Shown here: positions 27,511 to 36,141 of the stretch, one piece after another | How the letters are laid out: each line of letters starts with the position of its first letter | Numbering within the stretch: the first letter of the stretch is position 1 | Source of the DNA: Enterovibrio sp045679545 | GTDB taxonomy: Bacteria > Pseudomonadota > Gammaproteobacteria > Enterobacterales > Vibrionaceae | Reading direction: 5' to 3' | DNA length: 64,000 nucleotides | NCBI RefSeq assembly: GCF_045679545.1 | Contig: NZ_CP166195.1 | Location: 186,001 to 250,000, forward strand | The notes under the pieces: generated by a model | The model's input: only the letters and a program-made list of their open reading frames with translations | Databases searched by the model: none | What the model was told of the DNA's origin: nothing | Translations under genes and position numbers: made by a program

Positions 27511-28971
27511 TTATTGGGAACAACCGGGCCAATCAAGGCCGATGTATTGGGTTTCAGTGAATTCATCGATACCGACATAACCACCTTCGCGACCAAGGCC
27601 ACTTTGCTTCATGCCACCAAAGGGCGCTGCTGGATCAGAAATCACACCTTTGTTAATCCCCACCACACCCGCTTCAAGTTGTTTGGCAACGGAAACGGCA
27701 TGTGCCGTATCAGAAGACATCACGTAAGCCGCCAAACCGAAGATGGTGTTGTTGGCGGCATCAATCGCAGCCTGCTCATCATCAAAGGGAATGATCACGG
27801 CAACAGGACCAAAAATTTCGGTATACAGAATGTCTGCATTGTCGGGAATGTCATTGAGCACTGTCGGCGGGTAGAAATACCCGGCACCACTTGGCTGCAC
27901 GCCACCTGTCAGTAAATTTGCGCCTTTTGCAACGGCATCATCGACCAGTGAAGCGACTTTCTTCTGAGTATCACGATTAACCAATGGGCCGATATCTACG
28001 CCGTCTTGCGTCCCATCACCCATGACTAGCGCCCCCATTTTCGCCGCCAACGCTTCACTGAACGCGTGATAATGCTGACGCGCGACATAGATTCGGTTTG
28101 CGGCAATGCAGGACTCACCCGCATTACGAATTTTGGCCACCAGTGTTTGTTCAACAGCGGTATCAAAATCCGCATCGTCCAACACCAACAGCGGTGCATT
28201 ACCGCCCAATTCCATGGAGCTATTCACCACACGCTCTGCCGCATTGTGCAGCAACACACGCCCCACTTCCGTTGAACCCGTGAACGACACTTTTCTTACG
28301 CGTTCATCGGCAAACATAACGTCAGAAATGCTGCGAGCGCTCTTTGATGGCAACACAGAAATGACGTCGTCCGGCACGCCTGCCTCCGTCAGTAACGCGG
28401 CAACATACAACGCCGTAAGCGGTGTTTCGGTCGCCGGCTTTAAGATCACCGAGCAGCCTGCCGCCAACGCTGGCGCAATTTTTCGCGTCGCCATGGCAGC
28501 GGGAAAATTCCAAGGCGTCACCAGATACGCAACACCAACTGGGTGATGGGTCACCATAATGGCTTTATCACCATTGGGCGCTGCCGATAAAGCATCATTC
28601 ATCTGCACAACTTGGTCGGCAAACCAACGGAAAAATTCCGAGGCGTAATTCACCTCACCCCGCGCTTCATTGAGCGTTTTACCCTCTTCGAGGGTAATGA
28701 TCCGCGCAATGGTCTCTTTTCGCTCCTGCATCAGGTGAAAAGCACGACGAAGCACCTCGGAGCGATGGCGTGGCGACGTTTTGCGCCACTGCGCAAAGCC
28801 TCGACTGGCCGCATCAATTGCGTCTTTGGCATCTTGTGAATCTGCACTGGCAATCGAGGTTAACAAAGATTCGTTAGCAGGGTTGTAGACGGGAATGTCT
28901 GCTCGCCCTGTATGTCGCCACTCGCCACCGATTTTTAATCCGGTGGGCAGCGTGATGTCATCAACAATCAT
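27511..28971 (-). CDS. NAD(P)-dependent aldehyde dehydrogenase, succinate-semialdehyde type
   Basis: It oxidises an aldehyde to a carboxylate. The 486-residue protein shows TPWNFPAAMATRKIAPALAAG, cofactor-site FTGSTEVGR, general-base Glu in MELGGNAP and catalytic Cys288 in GESCIAANR. The end (DPAAPFGGMKQSGLGREGG) is typical of the GabD / succinate-semialdehyde group, but true specificity cannot be assigned. Its ATG overlaps the E1-beta stop (ATGA), so the two are co-translated. The presence of an ALDH between E1-beta and E2 is unusual for a plain acetoin operon. Confidence 0.9.
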   Translation of the reverse strand: MIVDDITLPTGLKIGGEWRHTGRADIPVYNPANESLLTSIASADSQDAKDAIDAASRGFAQWRKTSPRHRSEVLRRAFHLMQERKETIARIITLEEGKTLNEARGEVNYASEFFRWFADQVVQMNDALSAAPNGDKAIMVTHHPVGVAYLVTPWNFPAAMATRKIAPALAAGCSVILKPATETPLTALYVAALLTEAGVPDDVISVLPSKSARSISDVMFADERVRKVSFTGSTEVGRVLLHNAAERVVNSSMELGGNAPLLVLDDADFDTAVEQTLVAKIRNAGESCIAANRIYVARQHYHAFSEALAAKMGALVMGDGTQDGVDIGPLVNRDTQKKVASLVDDAVAKGANLLTGGVQPSGAGYFYPPTVLNDIPDNADILYTEIFGPVAVIIPFDDEQAAIDAANNTIFGLAAYVMSSDTAHAVSVAKQLEAGVVGINKGVISDPAAPFGGMKQSGLGREGGYVGIDEFTETQYIGLDWPGCSQ

Positions 28972-29948
28972 ATCTGAACCACCTCACGTACTTCGGCCAC
29001 GATACGTTCTACCGATGGGATCACATGGTCTTCCAAGTTATCCGCGGCGGGCAGAGGAATATGCGGCGTGGTGATGCGTGTGGGTGGCGCATCCAAATCA
29101 AAGAAACGCTCTTTGCCCACGATTGAGACGATTTCAGCCCCCCAGCCACATAGCTGAGGGTTCTCTTCTACTGTCACTAGCCGAGACGTTCTTGCGACAT
29201 CTTCTAAAATCGTTTTGGTATCCAGCGGCACAAGGCAACGCAGGTCGATTACCGAGCAATCAATCCCTTCTTTGGCTAAAATTTCCGCTGCTTTCTGCGC
29301 TCTTGGCACCATGGCCGCCAGCGCCACAATGGTCACGTCATTGCCTTTGCGAAGCACATTGGCTTCACCGAGGTTAACCACATGATCGCCATCAGGCACT
29401 TCGCCTTTCATGGCATATAGCGACTTGTGTTCAAACACAATCACTGGATCTGGGTCACGCACTGCCGCCGCAATCAGGCCTTTCGCATCGGCTGGGTTTG
29501 ACGGTGCGACAACCTTGATACCGGGAATCATCATCGCCCAGTTTTCGACGCTTTGTGAGTGCTGCGCACCAAAGCGCGAGCCTGCACCATTCGCGGTTCT
29601 GATCACCAATGGCACCGACACCTGACCCGCTGTCATGTATCGCGCTTTCGGTATTTCATTGGCGACAAAATCCCAACACACGGCAAGAAAATCTGAGAAC
29701 ATGATTTCCGCAATCGGTTTCAAACCTGTCATGGCAGCGCCCATTGCTGCGCCAAGAATGGCCTGTTCTGAAATCGGCGTGTCTCTTACGCGCTCTGGCC
29801 CGAATTCTTCAAACAACCCTACGGTTGCTTTGAAAACACCGCCTGCGGCAGCAACATCTTCACCAAGAAACACCACGTCTTCGTCTCGGCGTAATTCTTG
29901 CGCAATCCCTGCGGCAACTGCTTCGCGATAACTCATTAGTTGCGCCAT
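28968..29948 (-). CDS. E1 component, beta subunit (2-oxoacid / acetoin dehydrogenase type)
   Basis: This is the beta chain of the thiamine-diphosphate E1 heterotetramer, about 326 residues. Landmarks are LGEDVAAAGGVFKATVGL, the DTPISEQAILGAAMGAAMTG segment (ThDP-contacting Glu), EIMFSDFLAVCWDFVANE and LVTVEENPQLCGWGAEI. The ATG at 29948, with GGAGG upstream, is preferred over a longer frame and overlaps the E1-alpha end by 13 bases. It ends overlapping the ALDH start. It resembles AcoB and PdhB; the substrate is unproven. Confidence 0.92.
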   Translation of the reverse strand: MAQLMSYREAVAAGIAQELRRDEDVVFLGEDVAAAGGVFKATVGLFEEFGPERVRDTPISEQAILGAAMGAAMTGLKPIAEIMFSDFLAVCWDFVANEIPKARYMTAGQVSVPLVIRTANGAGSRFGAQHSQSVENWAMMIPGIKVVAPSNPADAKGLIAAAVRDPDPVIVFEHKSLYAMKGEVPDGDHVVNLGEANVLRKGNDVTIVALAAMVPRAQKAAEILAKEGIDCSVIDLRCLVPLDTKTILEDVARTSRLVTVEENPQLCGWGAEIVSIVGKERFFDLDAPPTRITTPHIPLPAADNLEDHVIPSVERIVAEVREVVQI

Positions 29949-30922
29949 GCGTAACCTCCATTTGCCCAGACATCTGTAAAACACAATGACGTATCAGGCG
30001 TCGGCGATGCTTTCGCCGTCTCTGTAGCCTGTTCAATTTCCCCATCAACGTCGCTTTCTATCCCCGCCAACACACTTTCTTCAACGCCTTCATCCGCAAG
30101 ACGTGATCGATAGAGAGGAATGGGATCGTACGCGAGCCAACGCGCCACTTCTTCAGCAGGACGATACTTACCCGGATCGGCGCGAGAGTGCCCTTGGTGG
30201 CGATACGTTTTCGCTTCAATCAAAGAAGGGCCACCACCGCTGCGTGCCTTTTCAATCGCCGTAGACGCAACGTCATACATGGCATCTGCATCGTTGCCAT
30301 CGACAATAATGCTCTCAAGCCCATAGGCGCTGGCACGATCTGCCGCAGGATGTTCAACCGCCGTGACGCTGCCAATTGGGGTGTATTCCATATACAGGTT
30401 GTTTTCACACACGAAAACAACGGGAAGGTTCCATACCACAGCGAAGTTCAATGCCTCGTGAAAAGCACCGATATTGGTGGTGCCATCGCCAAAGAACACC
30501 ACGCTGACTTCTCCGGTTTTCTTGTATTGGCTCTTCCATGCGCTGCCATTGGCAATACATAGCTGTGCACCAATGATGGCGTATGAACCCATGGCACCAT
30601 GCTCAACACTGGTTAAGTGCATTGAACCGCCTTTGCCGCGCAAAATGCCGCAGTCTCGGCCCATTAACTCACCGAATAGCGCCGTCATATCAGCACCTCG
30701 CACCAAGGTGTGAGTGTGTCCGCGATAGGTGCAATAGGTGTAGTCGCCTTTTTGCATGGCGACACCAAATGCCGCTGCCACGGCCTCTTGACCTAATGCC
30801 AGATGGTTTGTGCCCTTCACAAGGTTTTGAAGAAAGAGATCGGAGGCGCGCTGTTCAAAGCCTCTCGCCCGCAACATGGTGCGGTAGAGTGACAGCCGTG
30901 TCTCCAGACTGTTTTCCGACAT
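29936..30922 (-). CDS. E1 component, alpha subunit (2-oxoacid / acetoin dehydrogenase type)
   Basis: This is the alpha chain of the ThDP-dependent E1, 328 residues. The ThDP/Mg motif runs from GDGTTNIGAFHEALNFA to VFVCENN. Also visible are NHLALGQEAVAAAFG, TYCTYRGHTHTLVRG and TYRHQGHSRADPGKYR. It is more like acetoin-dehydrogenase and short PDH-alpha proteins than the long branched-chain type. It lies 209 bases downstream of the M24 gene, with an 8-bp tandem repeat in the gap, and overlaps the beta-subunit gene. Confidence 0.92.
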   Translation of the reverse strand: MSENSLETRLSLYRTMLRARGFEQRASDLFLQNLVKGTNHLALGQEAVAAAFGVAMQKGDYTYCTYRGHTHTLVRGADMTALFGELMGRDCGILRGKGGSMHLTSVEHGAMGSYAIIGAQLCIANGSAWKSQYKKTGEVSVVFFGDGTTNIGAFHEALNFAVVWNLPVVFVCENNLYMEYTPIGSVTAVEHPAADRASAYGLESIIVDGNDADAMYDVASTAIEKARSGGGPSLIEAKTYRHQGHSRADPGKYRPAEEVARWLAYDPIPLYRSRLADEGVEESVLAGIESDVDGEIEQATETAKASPTPDTSLCFTDVWANGGYAWRN

Positions 30923-30970
30923 AGTCTGTTCCTTTTGAATGTTTCTTGGGTACGCTCAACGGTGCTATGC

Positions 30971-31022
30971 GCTATTGAGCTATTGAGCTATTGAGCTATT
31001 GAGCTATTGAGCTATTGAGCTA
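30971..31022. repeat. 8-bp tandem repeat, about 6.5 copies
   Basis: The unit GCTATTGA is repeated without a mismatch from 30971 to 31022. It lies in the gap between the M24-family gene and E1-alpha, 49-100 bases upstream of the E1-alpha start codon. Perfect short repeats of this kind can change copy number by slippage. Confidence 0.95.
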
Positions 31023-31131
31023 AAGTTTGCAGCAGGCGTGGCTTCTTTATCCAAGGCAGAGGCTTCGACAGGTAGTACGCCTACATGAGAAGCCGATAAC
31101 ACTGGCAAAAAGGGCCACAACCGCTGTCAAA

Positions 31132-32436
31132 TCAGTATTTATTGGCGATGAAGAGTTCTTGCGCCGGGAAAAGCGTAATGATTTCGCAGCCGTCGGCTGT
31201 GACGACCACTTCTTCTTCGATACGTGCCGCACCATTGCCATCGGCAGACGGGCAATAGGTTTCAAGCGCAAACACCATGCCCTCTTGAAGCTCAAAAGGG
31301 TTTTCCATCGAAACAAGACGACTGATAATTGGGCGCTCATGCAGTGCCAAACCCAAACCATGACCAAACTGCAATCCGAACGCTTCCATTTCGCTGGCAA
31401 AGCCAAATTTCTCGGCTTTTGGCCATACTGCGGCGATTTTGTCTGTGGTCATGCCGGGGCGGATGAGATCAATGGCTGCATCAATCCATTCACGCGCTTG
31501 CTTGTAAGCGTCTTGCTGGGCTTGGCTAGCACTACCAACGTTCAATGTGCGGTAGTAACAGGTGCGATAGCCGTTAAACGAGTGAATGATGTCAAAAAAC
31601 GCCTGATCGCCGGGGCGATACATACGGTCAGTAAAGTTGTGTGGGTGCGGGCTGCCGCGCTCACCCGAGACCGCATTGATGGCTTCTACATCGTCAGAGC
31701 CATTGTCATAAAGAAACTTGTTGGCATTGGCGACACTTTCGTTTTCACGAACGCCGGGTTTTAAATTCACCGCCAATTCGTGATAAGCCCCATCTACCAT
31801 GGCTGCAGCCATATTGAGCAACACAATTTCGTCCATGGATTTGATTTGACGCGCTTCCAACATCACTTGCTGACAATCGCGAACATCTAAGCCTTCAGCT
31901 TGAAGCGCCTCCAACATTGGCGGCTCACACACATCGATGCCGAGAGGCATATCTGCCACCCCCTCCTCCACCAGCAGTGCTTTAATGTCTCGCGCCGCTT
32001 GCTTGAACAAACCTGCTTCTTTCGCCACCGAGCCACGCAAACCCAACATACCGGCTTTGAAATGGTCAGGGTCGATAAGCCCTTGATACAGCTGATGATG
32101 CTTTGCCGCAGAACCGAAATCCCACAAGTACGGGTCAGAGTTACCCGTAAACAAGGCATAACGTGCAATTTTGTCTCGTGCCCATTCACCAATGACAGTA
32201 CTGGTCAAATACCGAATGTTGTTATTGTCAAAACAAAGCACCGCACCCAAACCAGACTCTGCTAAAGCTTTACGCGAACGGCCCAAGCGATATTGATGCA
32301 ATCGATTGAAGTTCACACGCTGTTCAAAGTCGACACTCATCCTACCGGGTGCAGGAATACGCTTAGACCAGTCCCAGCCTGGTTCAATGTCAGACTGTCG
32401 AATAATTTCCGGTTCCGTTGGTTTCACGATACTCAT
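31132..32436 (-). CDS. M24-fold (creatinase / Xaa-Pro peptidase-like) hydrolase with altered metal site
   Basis: This pita-bread-fold enzyme of about 434 residues has an N-terminal creatinase-type domain (VLCFDNNNIRYLTSTVIGEWAR) and a C-terminal M24 domain. Aligning motifs with aminopeptidase P gives first metal Asp in AFFDIIHSF (Asp282). At the bridging position (GDITRT in the peptidase) this protein has GYRTCYYRT, so Cys293 replaces Asp. His in GHGLGLALHERP and the two Glu (ALETYCP, RIEEEVVVT) remain. The ATG at 32436 is chosen; the open frame runs to 32568 but crosses the operators. It heads the E1/ALDH/E2 operon. DddP and ectoine hydrolase are non-peptidase relatives, so peptidase activity should not be assumed. 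Confidence 0.85.
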   Translation of the reverse strand: MSIVKPTEPEIIRQSDIEPGWDWSKRIPAPGRMSVDFEQRVNFNRLHQYRLGRSRKALAESGLGAVLCFDNNNIRYLTSTVIGEWARDKIARYALFTGNSDPYLWDFGSAAKHHQLYQGLIDPDHFKAGMLGLRGSVAKEAGLFKQAARDIKALLVEEGVADMPLGIDVCEPPMLEALQAEGLDVRDCQQVMLEARQIKSMDEIVLLNMAAAMVDGAYHELAVNLKPGVRENESVANANKFLYDNGSDDVEAINAVSGERGSPHPHNFTDRMYRPGDQAFFDIIHSFNGYRTCYYRTLNVGSASQAQQDAYKQAREWIDAAIDLIRPGMTTDKIAAVWPKAEKFGFASEMEAFGLQFGHGLGLALHERPIISRLVSMENPFELQEGMVFALETYCPSADGNGAARIEEEVVVTADGCEIITLFPAQELFIANKY

Positions 32437-32456
32437 AGCATTAAGACTCCATTTAT

Positions 32457-32470
32457 TGCAATCGTTTGCA
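32457..32470. promoter_or_regulatory. LacI-family operator upstream of the M24-E1-ALDH-E2 operon
   Basis: TGCAATCGTTTGCA, palindromic except at one pair, ends 21 bases before the M24 start codon. It matches the groEL and SDR operators at 11 of 12 core positions. A repressor here would block the transcript start or early elongation. Confidence 0.75.
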
Positions 32471-32548
32471 TTGATTAAGCAAATAATAGGTGGTTGATTG
32501 TCGCGAATAAAAACCATGATCGGCTGCACGCACAAAAAACCACCAACT

Positions 32549-32562
32549 TGCAAACGATTGCA
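32549..32562. promoter_or_regulatory. LacI-family operator upstream of the lacI-type gene
   Basis: TGCAAACGATTGCA is the exact reverse complement of the operator at 32457 and lies about 100 bases before the LacI-family TTG start. The two sites are 92 bases apart centre to centre, so a looped repression complex is possible. It suggests autoregulation. Confidence 0.72.
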
Positions 32563-32662
32563 GCACATAGTAACTTAGCTGTCAATGCAAAGGTTGATAC
32601 AATGTTAAAGCAACGTTGCCCGGTTTCATTCACGTTAGGTAATGCTGTTTTAGGGAATAGTT

Positions 32663-33703
32663 TTGGATAACGATAAAAATAAACGCATAACTGTCAAAGA
32701 CGTAGCTGCCGCTCTCGGTATTAGCCCATCCACGGTGTCACGAGCATTGAGCCCAGAAAAACAACATCTGGTCTCTGACCGTGTCATTGAGATGGTGGAA
32801 AAGAAAAGTGAAGAAATGGGATATACCGCCAATCCCATGGCAACGGCGCTAAAGCGCGGTGCAACGAAAACCATTGGTATGATGATCCCCGATATTTTGA
32901 ACCCGATCTTCCCGCCTCTGGTTCATGAAATCCAACAACTCACCAATAAGCTGGGCTATACACTCACGCTGGCGTATACCGAAAACAATCAGGCTCTAGC
33001 GCTTGAGGAAGTCAAAAGACTCATTGCTCGAAATGTAGACGGTATTATCCTCGCCTCGGCGTTTCGCAAAGATCCCACGGTGGATTATTGTCTCGATCAT
33101 GGCAAACCGCTGGTGCAGGTTAACCGAGTTATCGACAATCTCGCCTCTGATCAGGTGTTAGTTGATGACCGTGAAGGTATCTATCAGCTGTTCGAGCACC
33201 TTTATAAGCTTGGTCATCGTCACATTGCCCACATTGCGGGCCCAAACGAGATCTCTAGCGGATTAAGCCGACGCCACGCCTTTATTTCTATTGCTGACAT
33301 GTTCGAACTTCCGCCGGATAACGCGCCTGTGGTTTTGGCTAGCGCATTCACCGAAGCAGCAGGAAAGCTGGCGACAAAAAGCTTACTGGAAAAACATCCT
33401 GAAGTTACCGCTGTCATTGCAGCCAATGATTTGTTGGCTTTGGGATGCATTGAAGAGCTAGAAGCGGTGGGGAAAGCGATTCCTAAAGACGTGTCTGTCA
33501 CCGGATTCAATGACATGCCTTACCTTGATTGGTTCCGCATTCCTTTGACGACAGTATCATTGCCACAAACTCAGCTTGGCGATCAATCTGTACGCATGTT
33601 GTTTGGTCAAATTCGTAAAGAAAGCGACAGTGCTTTCCCTCGCAAGGTATTGCTGCAACCTAGGCTGGTTGTGCGTAAATCGACGACGAAGCCGAGGAAA
33701 TAG
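32663..33703 (+). CDS. LacI-family transcriptional regulator of the catabolic island
   Basis: This 346-residue regulator has an N-terminal LacI helix-turn-helix (ITVKDVAAALGISPSTVSRAL, about residues 9-29). The hinge helix is NPMATALKRGATKTIG. A periplasmic-binding-like effector domain follows, with IPDILNPIFPPLVHEIQ and VTGFNDMPYLDWFRIPLTTV. The start is TTG at 32663, with AGGGA six bases upstream. It is divergent from the M24-E1 operon and flanked by two palindromes of the type this family binds. The same palindromes occur before the groEL paralogue and the SDR-transporter operon, so it is the likely local repressor. Confidence 0.92.
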   Translation: MDNDKNKRITVKDVAAALGISPSTVSRALSPEKQHLVSDRVIEMVEKKSEEMGYTANPMATALKRGATKTIGMMIPDILNPIFPPLVHEIQQLTNKLGYTLTLAYTENNQALALEEVKRLIARNVDGIILASAFRKDPTVDYCLDHGKPLVQVNRVIDNLASDQVLVDDREGIYQLFEHLYKLGHRHIAHIAGPNEISSGLSRRHAFISIADMFELPPDNAPVVLASAFTEAAGKLATKSLLEKHPEVTAVIAANDLLALGCIEELEAVGKAIPKDVSVTGFNDMPYLDWFRIPLTTVSLPQTQLGDQSVRMLFGQIRKESDSAFPRKVLLQPRLVVRKSTTKPRK

Positions 33704-33727
33704 CGACGACAGCATTCGGATTTGATT

Positions 33728-33753
33728 CGTTATGCGTTATGCGTTATGCGTTA
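33728..33753. repeat. 7-bp tandem repeat, about 3.7 copies
   Basis: The unit CGTTATG is repeated perfectly between the LacI-family gene and the convergent HxlR gene. It is too short for a functional claim. Confidence 0.85.
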
Positions 33754-33819
33754 ATGCTATCCGAAATGCATAACGTGCAGAAGAAACCCACCAGTCCGCG
33801 CATTGCAGACTGGCGGATG

Positions 33820-34188
33820 TTATTTTCGAAGTTCAATTCGATGCTGCTCGGACCACACTCTCAAATCATCAAGTATTTTCAAAGCACTACGACCAAACTC
33901 GGTCAATTCATAGCTCACCGCAATGGGGCGATCACTGATCACTTTACGCACGACCATGTCTTCCGCTTCCAGCTCTTTCAAGCGCTGGTCGATCATTTTT
34001 TTACTCGCCCCGCCGAGCAAACGGGCCAAATCATTAAATCGTACGGGTCCATCTTTCAGGTGGTAAATCAGCGAACCTTTCCACTTACCACCTATTAAAC
34101 GCATGCCCTTTTCGATGGCACAGGGTTCAGTACACGTGTTGACCACACTTTTACGGCCTTTAACGTCGATTTTCACTTCGCTGTTCAC
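33820..34188 (-). CDS. HxlR-family transcriptional regulator
   Basis: This 122-residue winged-helix protein has the HxlR signature: CAIEKGMRLIGGKWKGSLIYHLKDGPVRFNDLARLLGG, here given by its parts CAIEKGMRLIGGKW and GPVRFNDLARLL, then KMIDQRLKELEAEDMVVRKV and the conserved VSYELTEFGRSALKIL. The N-terminal Cys in CTEPC may be redox-sensitive, as in some relatives. The start is a GTG. It is divergent from the catalase gene and could respond to reactive electrophiles or peroxide, by analogy only. Confidence 0.9.
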   Translation of the reverse strand: MNSEVKIDVKGRKSVVNTCTEPCAIEKGMRLIGGKWKGSLIYHLKDGPVRFNDLARLLGGASKKMIDQRLKELEAEDMVVRKVISDRPIAVSYELTEFGRSALKILDDLRVWSEQHRIELRK

Positions 34189-34536
34189 GATTCAATTCTC
34201 TTGTCAGACATACAGGTCACTTAGAGTACGCAGGCTGGCACCTGACTCAAGGTTACCATAATGAACCAGGTTGAAACATGGAAGCATCACCAAGGTTTCA
34301 TCGCGTCAGATTGAATGCTCTGTTAGGTTTTCCTGTCCGCCCATATGCTAAAACCCCACACAGCACCTGCACACAGATCCAACATATACCCCAATAAAAC
34401 ATCATAAAGATAACATCTATCACTATAAATATGATTTAAATCAATATTAAAAACCAATATTCGTTTATAACTCTCCATACTGGAATGATATTGATTCTTG
34501 TTTGTGCATCGAGCATGAACATGTTTAGGGAAAGAA
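34189..34536. other. Divergent control region, HxlR gene / catalase
   Basis: About 350 bases. ATGATTTAAATCAA at 34431-34444 is close to the FNR half-site pattern (TGAT-N4-ATCA) and lies about 93 bases before the catalase ATG. No other operator is clear. AT-rich DNA yields such matches by chance, so this is tentative. Confidence 0.35.
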
Positions 34537-35997
34537 ATGGAAAATACACGTTACCTCACCAGCCAGAATGGCGCACCTGTTGCCGATGATCAAAACTCAC
34601 TGACCGCCGGAGAGCGCGGCCCAGTATTGTTGCAAGATTGGCATCTTATCGAGAAGCTAGCGCATTTTAACCGCGAGCGAATTCCAGAGCGTATTGTTCA
34701 CGCCAAAGGCACTGGTGCATACGGTACATTCACGCTGACCCGTGATCTGGCTGAATTCACACTGGCTGATCATTTCAACGGCGAAGGCAAACAAACAGAA
34801 ACGTTCGTTCGCTTTTCAACGGTGGGTGGCGAAATGGGCTCGGCGGACGCAGAGCGAGACCCTCGCGGTTTTGGCCTTCGTTTTTACACCCAACGTGGTA
34901 ACCACGATATCGTCGGCAACAACACGCCAACGTTTTTCCTGCGTGACGGTATTAAATTCCCAGATTTCATCCACACTCAAAAACGTAACCCACATACCAA
35001 CCTGAAAGATGCTCAGGCCATGTGGGAATTCTGGTCGTTAAACCCAGAATGTATGCACCAAGTGACGGTGTTGATGTCTGATCGCGGCATTCCTGCTAAC
35101 TATCGTCAAATGCACGGCTATGGTTCACACACCTACTCTCTTTGGAACAACAAAGGTGAGCGCTTTTGGGTGAAGTTCCACTTCAAGAGCCAACAAGGCG
35201 TAGTGAACTTGACCAATGATCAAGCCGCGATTCTGCGCGGTATTGACCCAGATTCAAGCCAGCGTGATTTGGTTTTGGCTATTCAAGACGGTCACTTCCC
35301 GCGTTGGAGCGTGAACGTTCAAATCATGCCGGAAGCGGATGCGAACACCTATCACATCAACCCGTTCGATCTGACAAAGGTATGGCCGCACAGCGACTAC
35401 CCATTGATTGAAATCGGTGAGTTAGAACTTAACCGTTTACCAGAGAACTACTTCGCTGAAGTTGAGCAAGTGGCGTTAGCGCCAAGCAACTTGGTTCCCG
35501 GTGTTGGTGCGTCTCCAGACAAGATGCTGCAAGCGCGTCTGTTCGCGTACGCGGATGCTCAGCGTTACCGTTTAGGTGCAAACTACAACCACCTACCCGT
35601 AAACTGCCCGCATGCCACACAGGCAAATCATTACCAACGTGCTGGCGCGATGGCAGGCACGCAATGCCCTTACTCTGGTCATCAGACAGGTCAAAATGCG
35701 TCACCAAACTTTGGCCCTAACCAACAAGATGATTTGGTTGAAGCCACTGAATTTAAAGAACCACCAATGCGTTTAGACGGCGAAGCAGATCGTTACAGTC
35801 GCTACAATCAAGACGACTTTGCACAAGCAGGTAACCTGTACCGCTTGTTCAGCGAAGATGAAAAAGCGCGTCTGATTGAAACCATCTGCGGTTCGCTGTC
35901 TCAAGCTTCTGAAGATGTTCAACGCAAAATGACCGAGCACTTCAGCAACGCCGATGCAGACTACGGTCAACGCATCGCGAACACGTTGGGCTTGTAG
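34537..35997 (+). CDS. Monofunctional haem catalase, small-subunit clade
   Basis: It converts hydrogen peroxide to water and oxygen. The 486-residue protein has active-site His55 in RIVHAKGTGAYG, the FVRFSTVGGEMGSADAERDPRGF region, an Asn in the HDIVGNNTPTFF segment, and the haem-iron Tyr338 in RLFAYADAQRYR. The length and the absence of a C-terminal flavodoxin-like domain place it in the small-subunit group (KatA-like). It is preceded by AGGG nine bases before the ATG, is divergent from the HxlR regulator and is followed by a strong terminator. Confidence 0.96.
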   Translation: MENTRYLTSQNGAPVADDQNSLTAGERGPVLLQDWHLIEKLAHFNRERIPERIVHAKGTGAYGTFTLTRDLAEFTLADHFNGEGKQTETFVRFSTVGGEMGSADAERDPRGFGLRFYTQRGNHDIVGNNTPTFFLRDGIKFPDFIHTQKRNPHTNLKDAQAMWEFWSLNPECMHQVTVLMSDRGIPANYRQMHGYGSHTYSLWNNKGERFWVKFHFKSQQGVVNLTNDQAAILRGIDPDSSQRDLVLAIQDGHFPRWSVNVQIMPEADANTYHINPFDLTKVWPHSDYPLIEIGELELNRLPENYFAEVEQVALAPSNLVPGVGASPDKMLQARLFAYADAQRYRLGANYNHLPVNCPHATQANHYQRAGAMAGTQCPYSGHQTGQNASPNFGPNQQDDLVEATEFKEPPMRLDGEADRYSRYNQDDFAQAGNLYRLFSEDEKARLIETICGSLSQASEDVQRKMTEHFSNADADYGQRIANTLGL

Positions 35998-36036
35998 AAC
36001 GCGACGTGTCTTAGATTTTCTAAGCAACACAAAAAA

Positions 36037-36063
36037 GGGACAACGAAAACGTTGTCCCTTTTT
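36037..36063. terminator. Intrinsic terminator after catalase
   Basis: The stem GGGACAACG / CGTTGTCCC (36037-36058) with loop AAAA is preceded by six A and followed by five T, so it can act in both directions. Confidence 0.9.
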
Positions 36064-36100
36064 CTTTCACCCAAAATCGCCTAATTCCATTACTGCCGTT

Positions 36101-36124
36101 TTGTTGATTGTTGATTGTTGATTG
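36101..36124. repeat. 7-bp tandem repeat, about 3.4 copies
   Basis: The unit TTGTTGA is repeated perfectly in the gap between the catalase terminator and the convergent AlkD-like gene. Confidence 0.85.
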
Positions 36125-36141
36125 CTGAAATAGTAATGATC

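Noticed and set aside
26042..30922. Firm assignment of E1/E2 as acetoin dehydrogenase
   Set aside because: The E1 chains resemble AcoA/AcoB, but no acetoin-specific regulator or E3 is present, and the operon has an ALDH and an M24-fold hydrolase; the substrate is left open.
31027..31764. 245-codon plus-strand frame opposite the M24-family gene
   Set aside because: It is antisense to a clear coding gene and begins inside the 8-bp tandem-repeat gap; no family resemblance.
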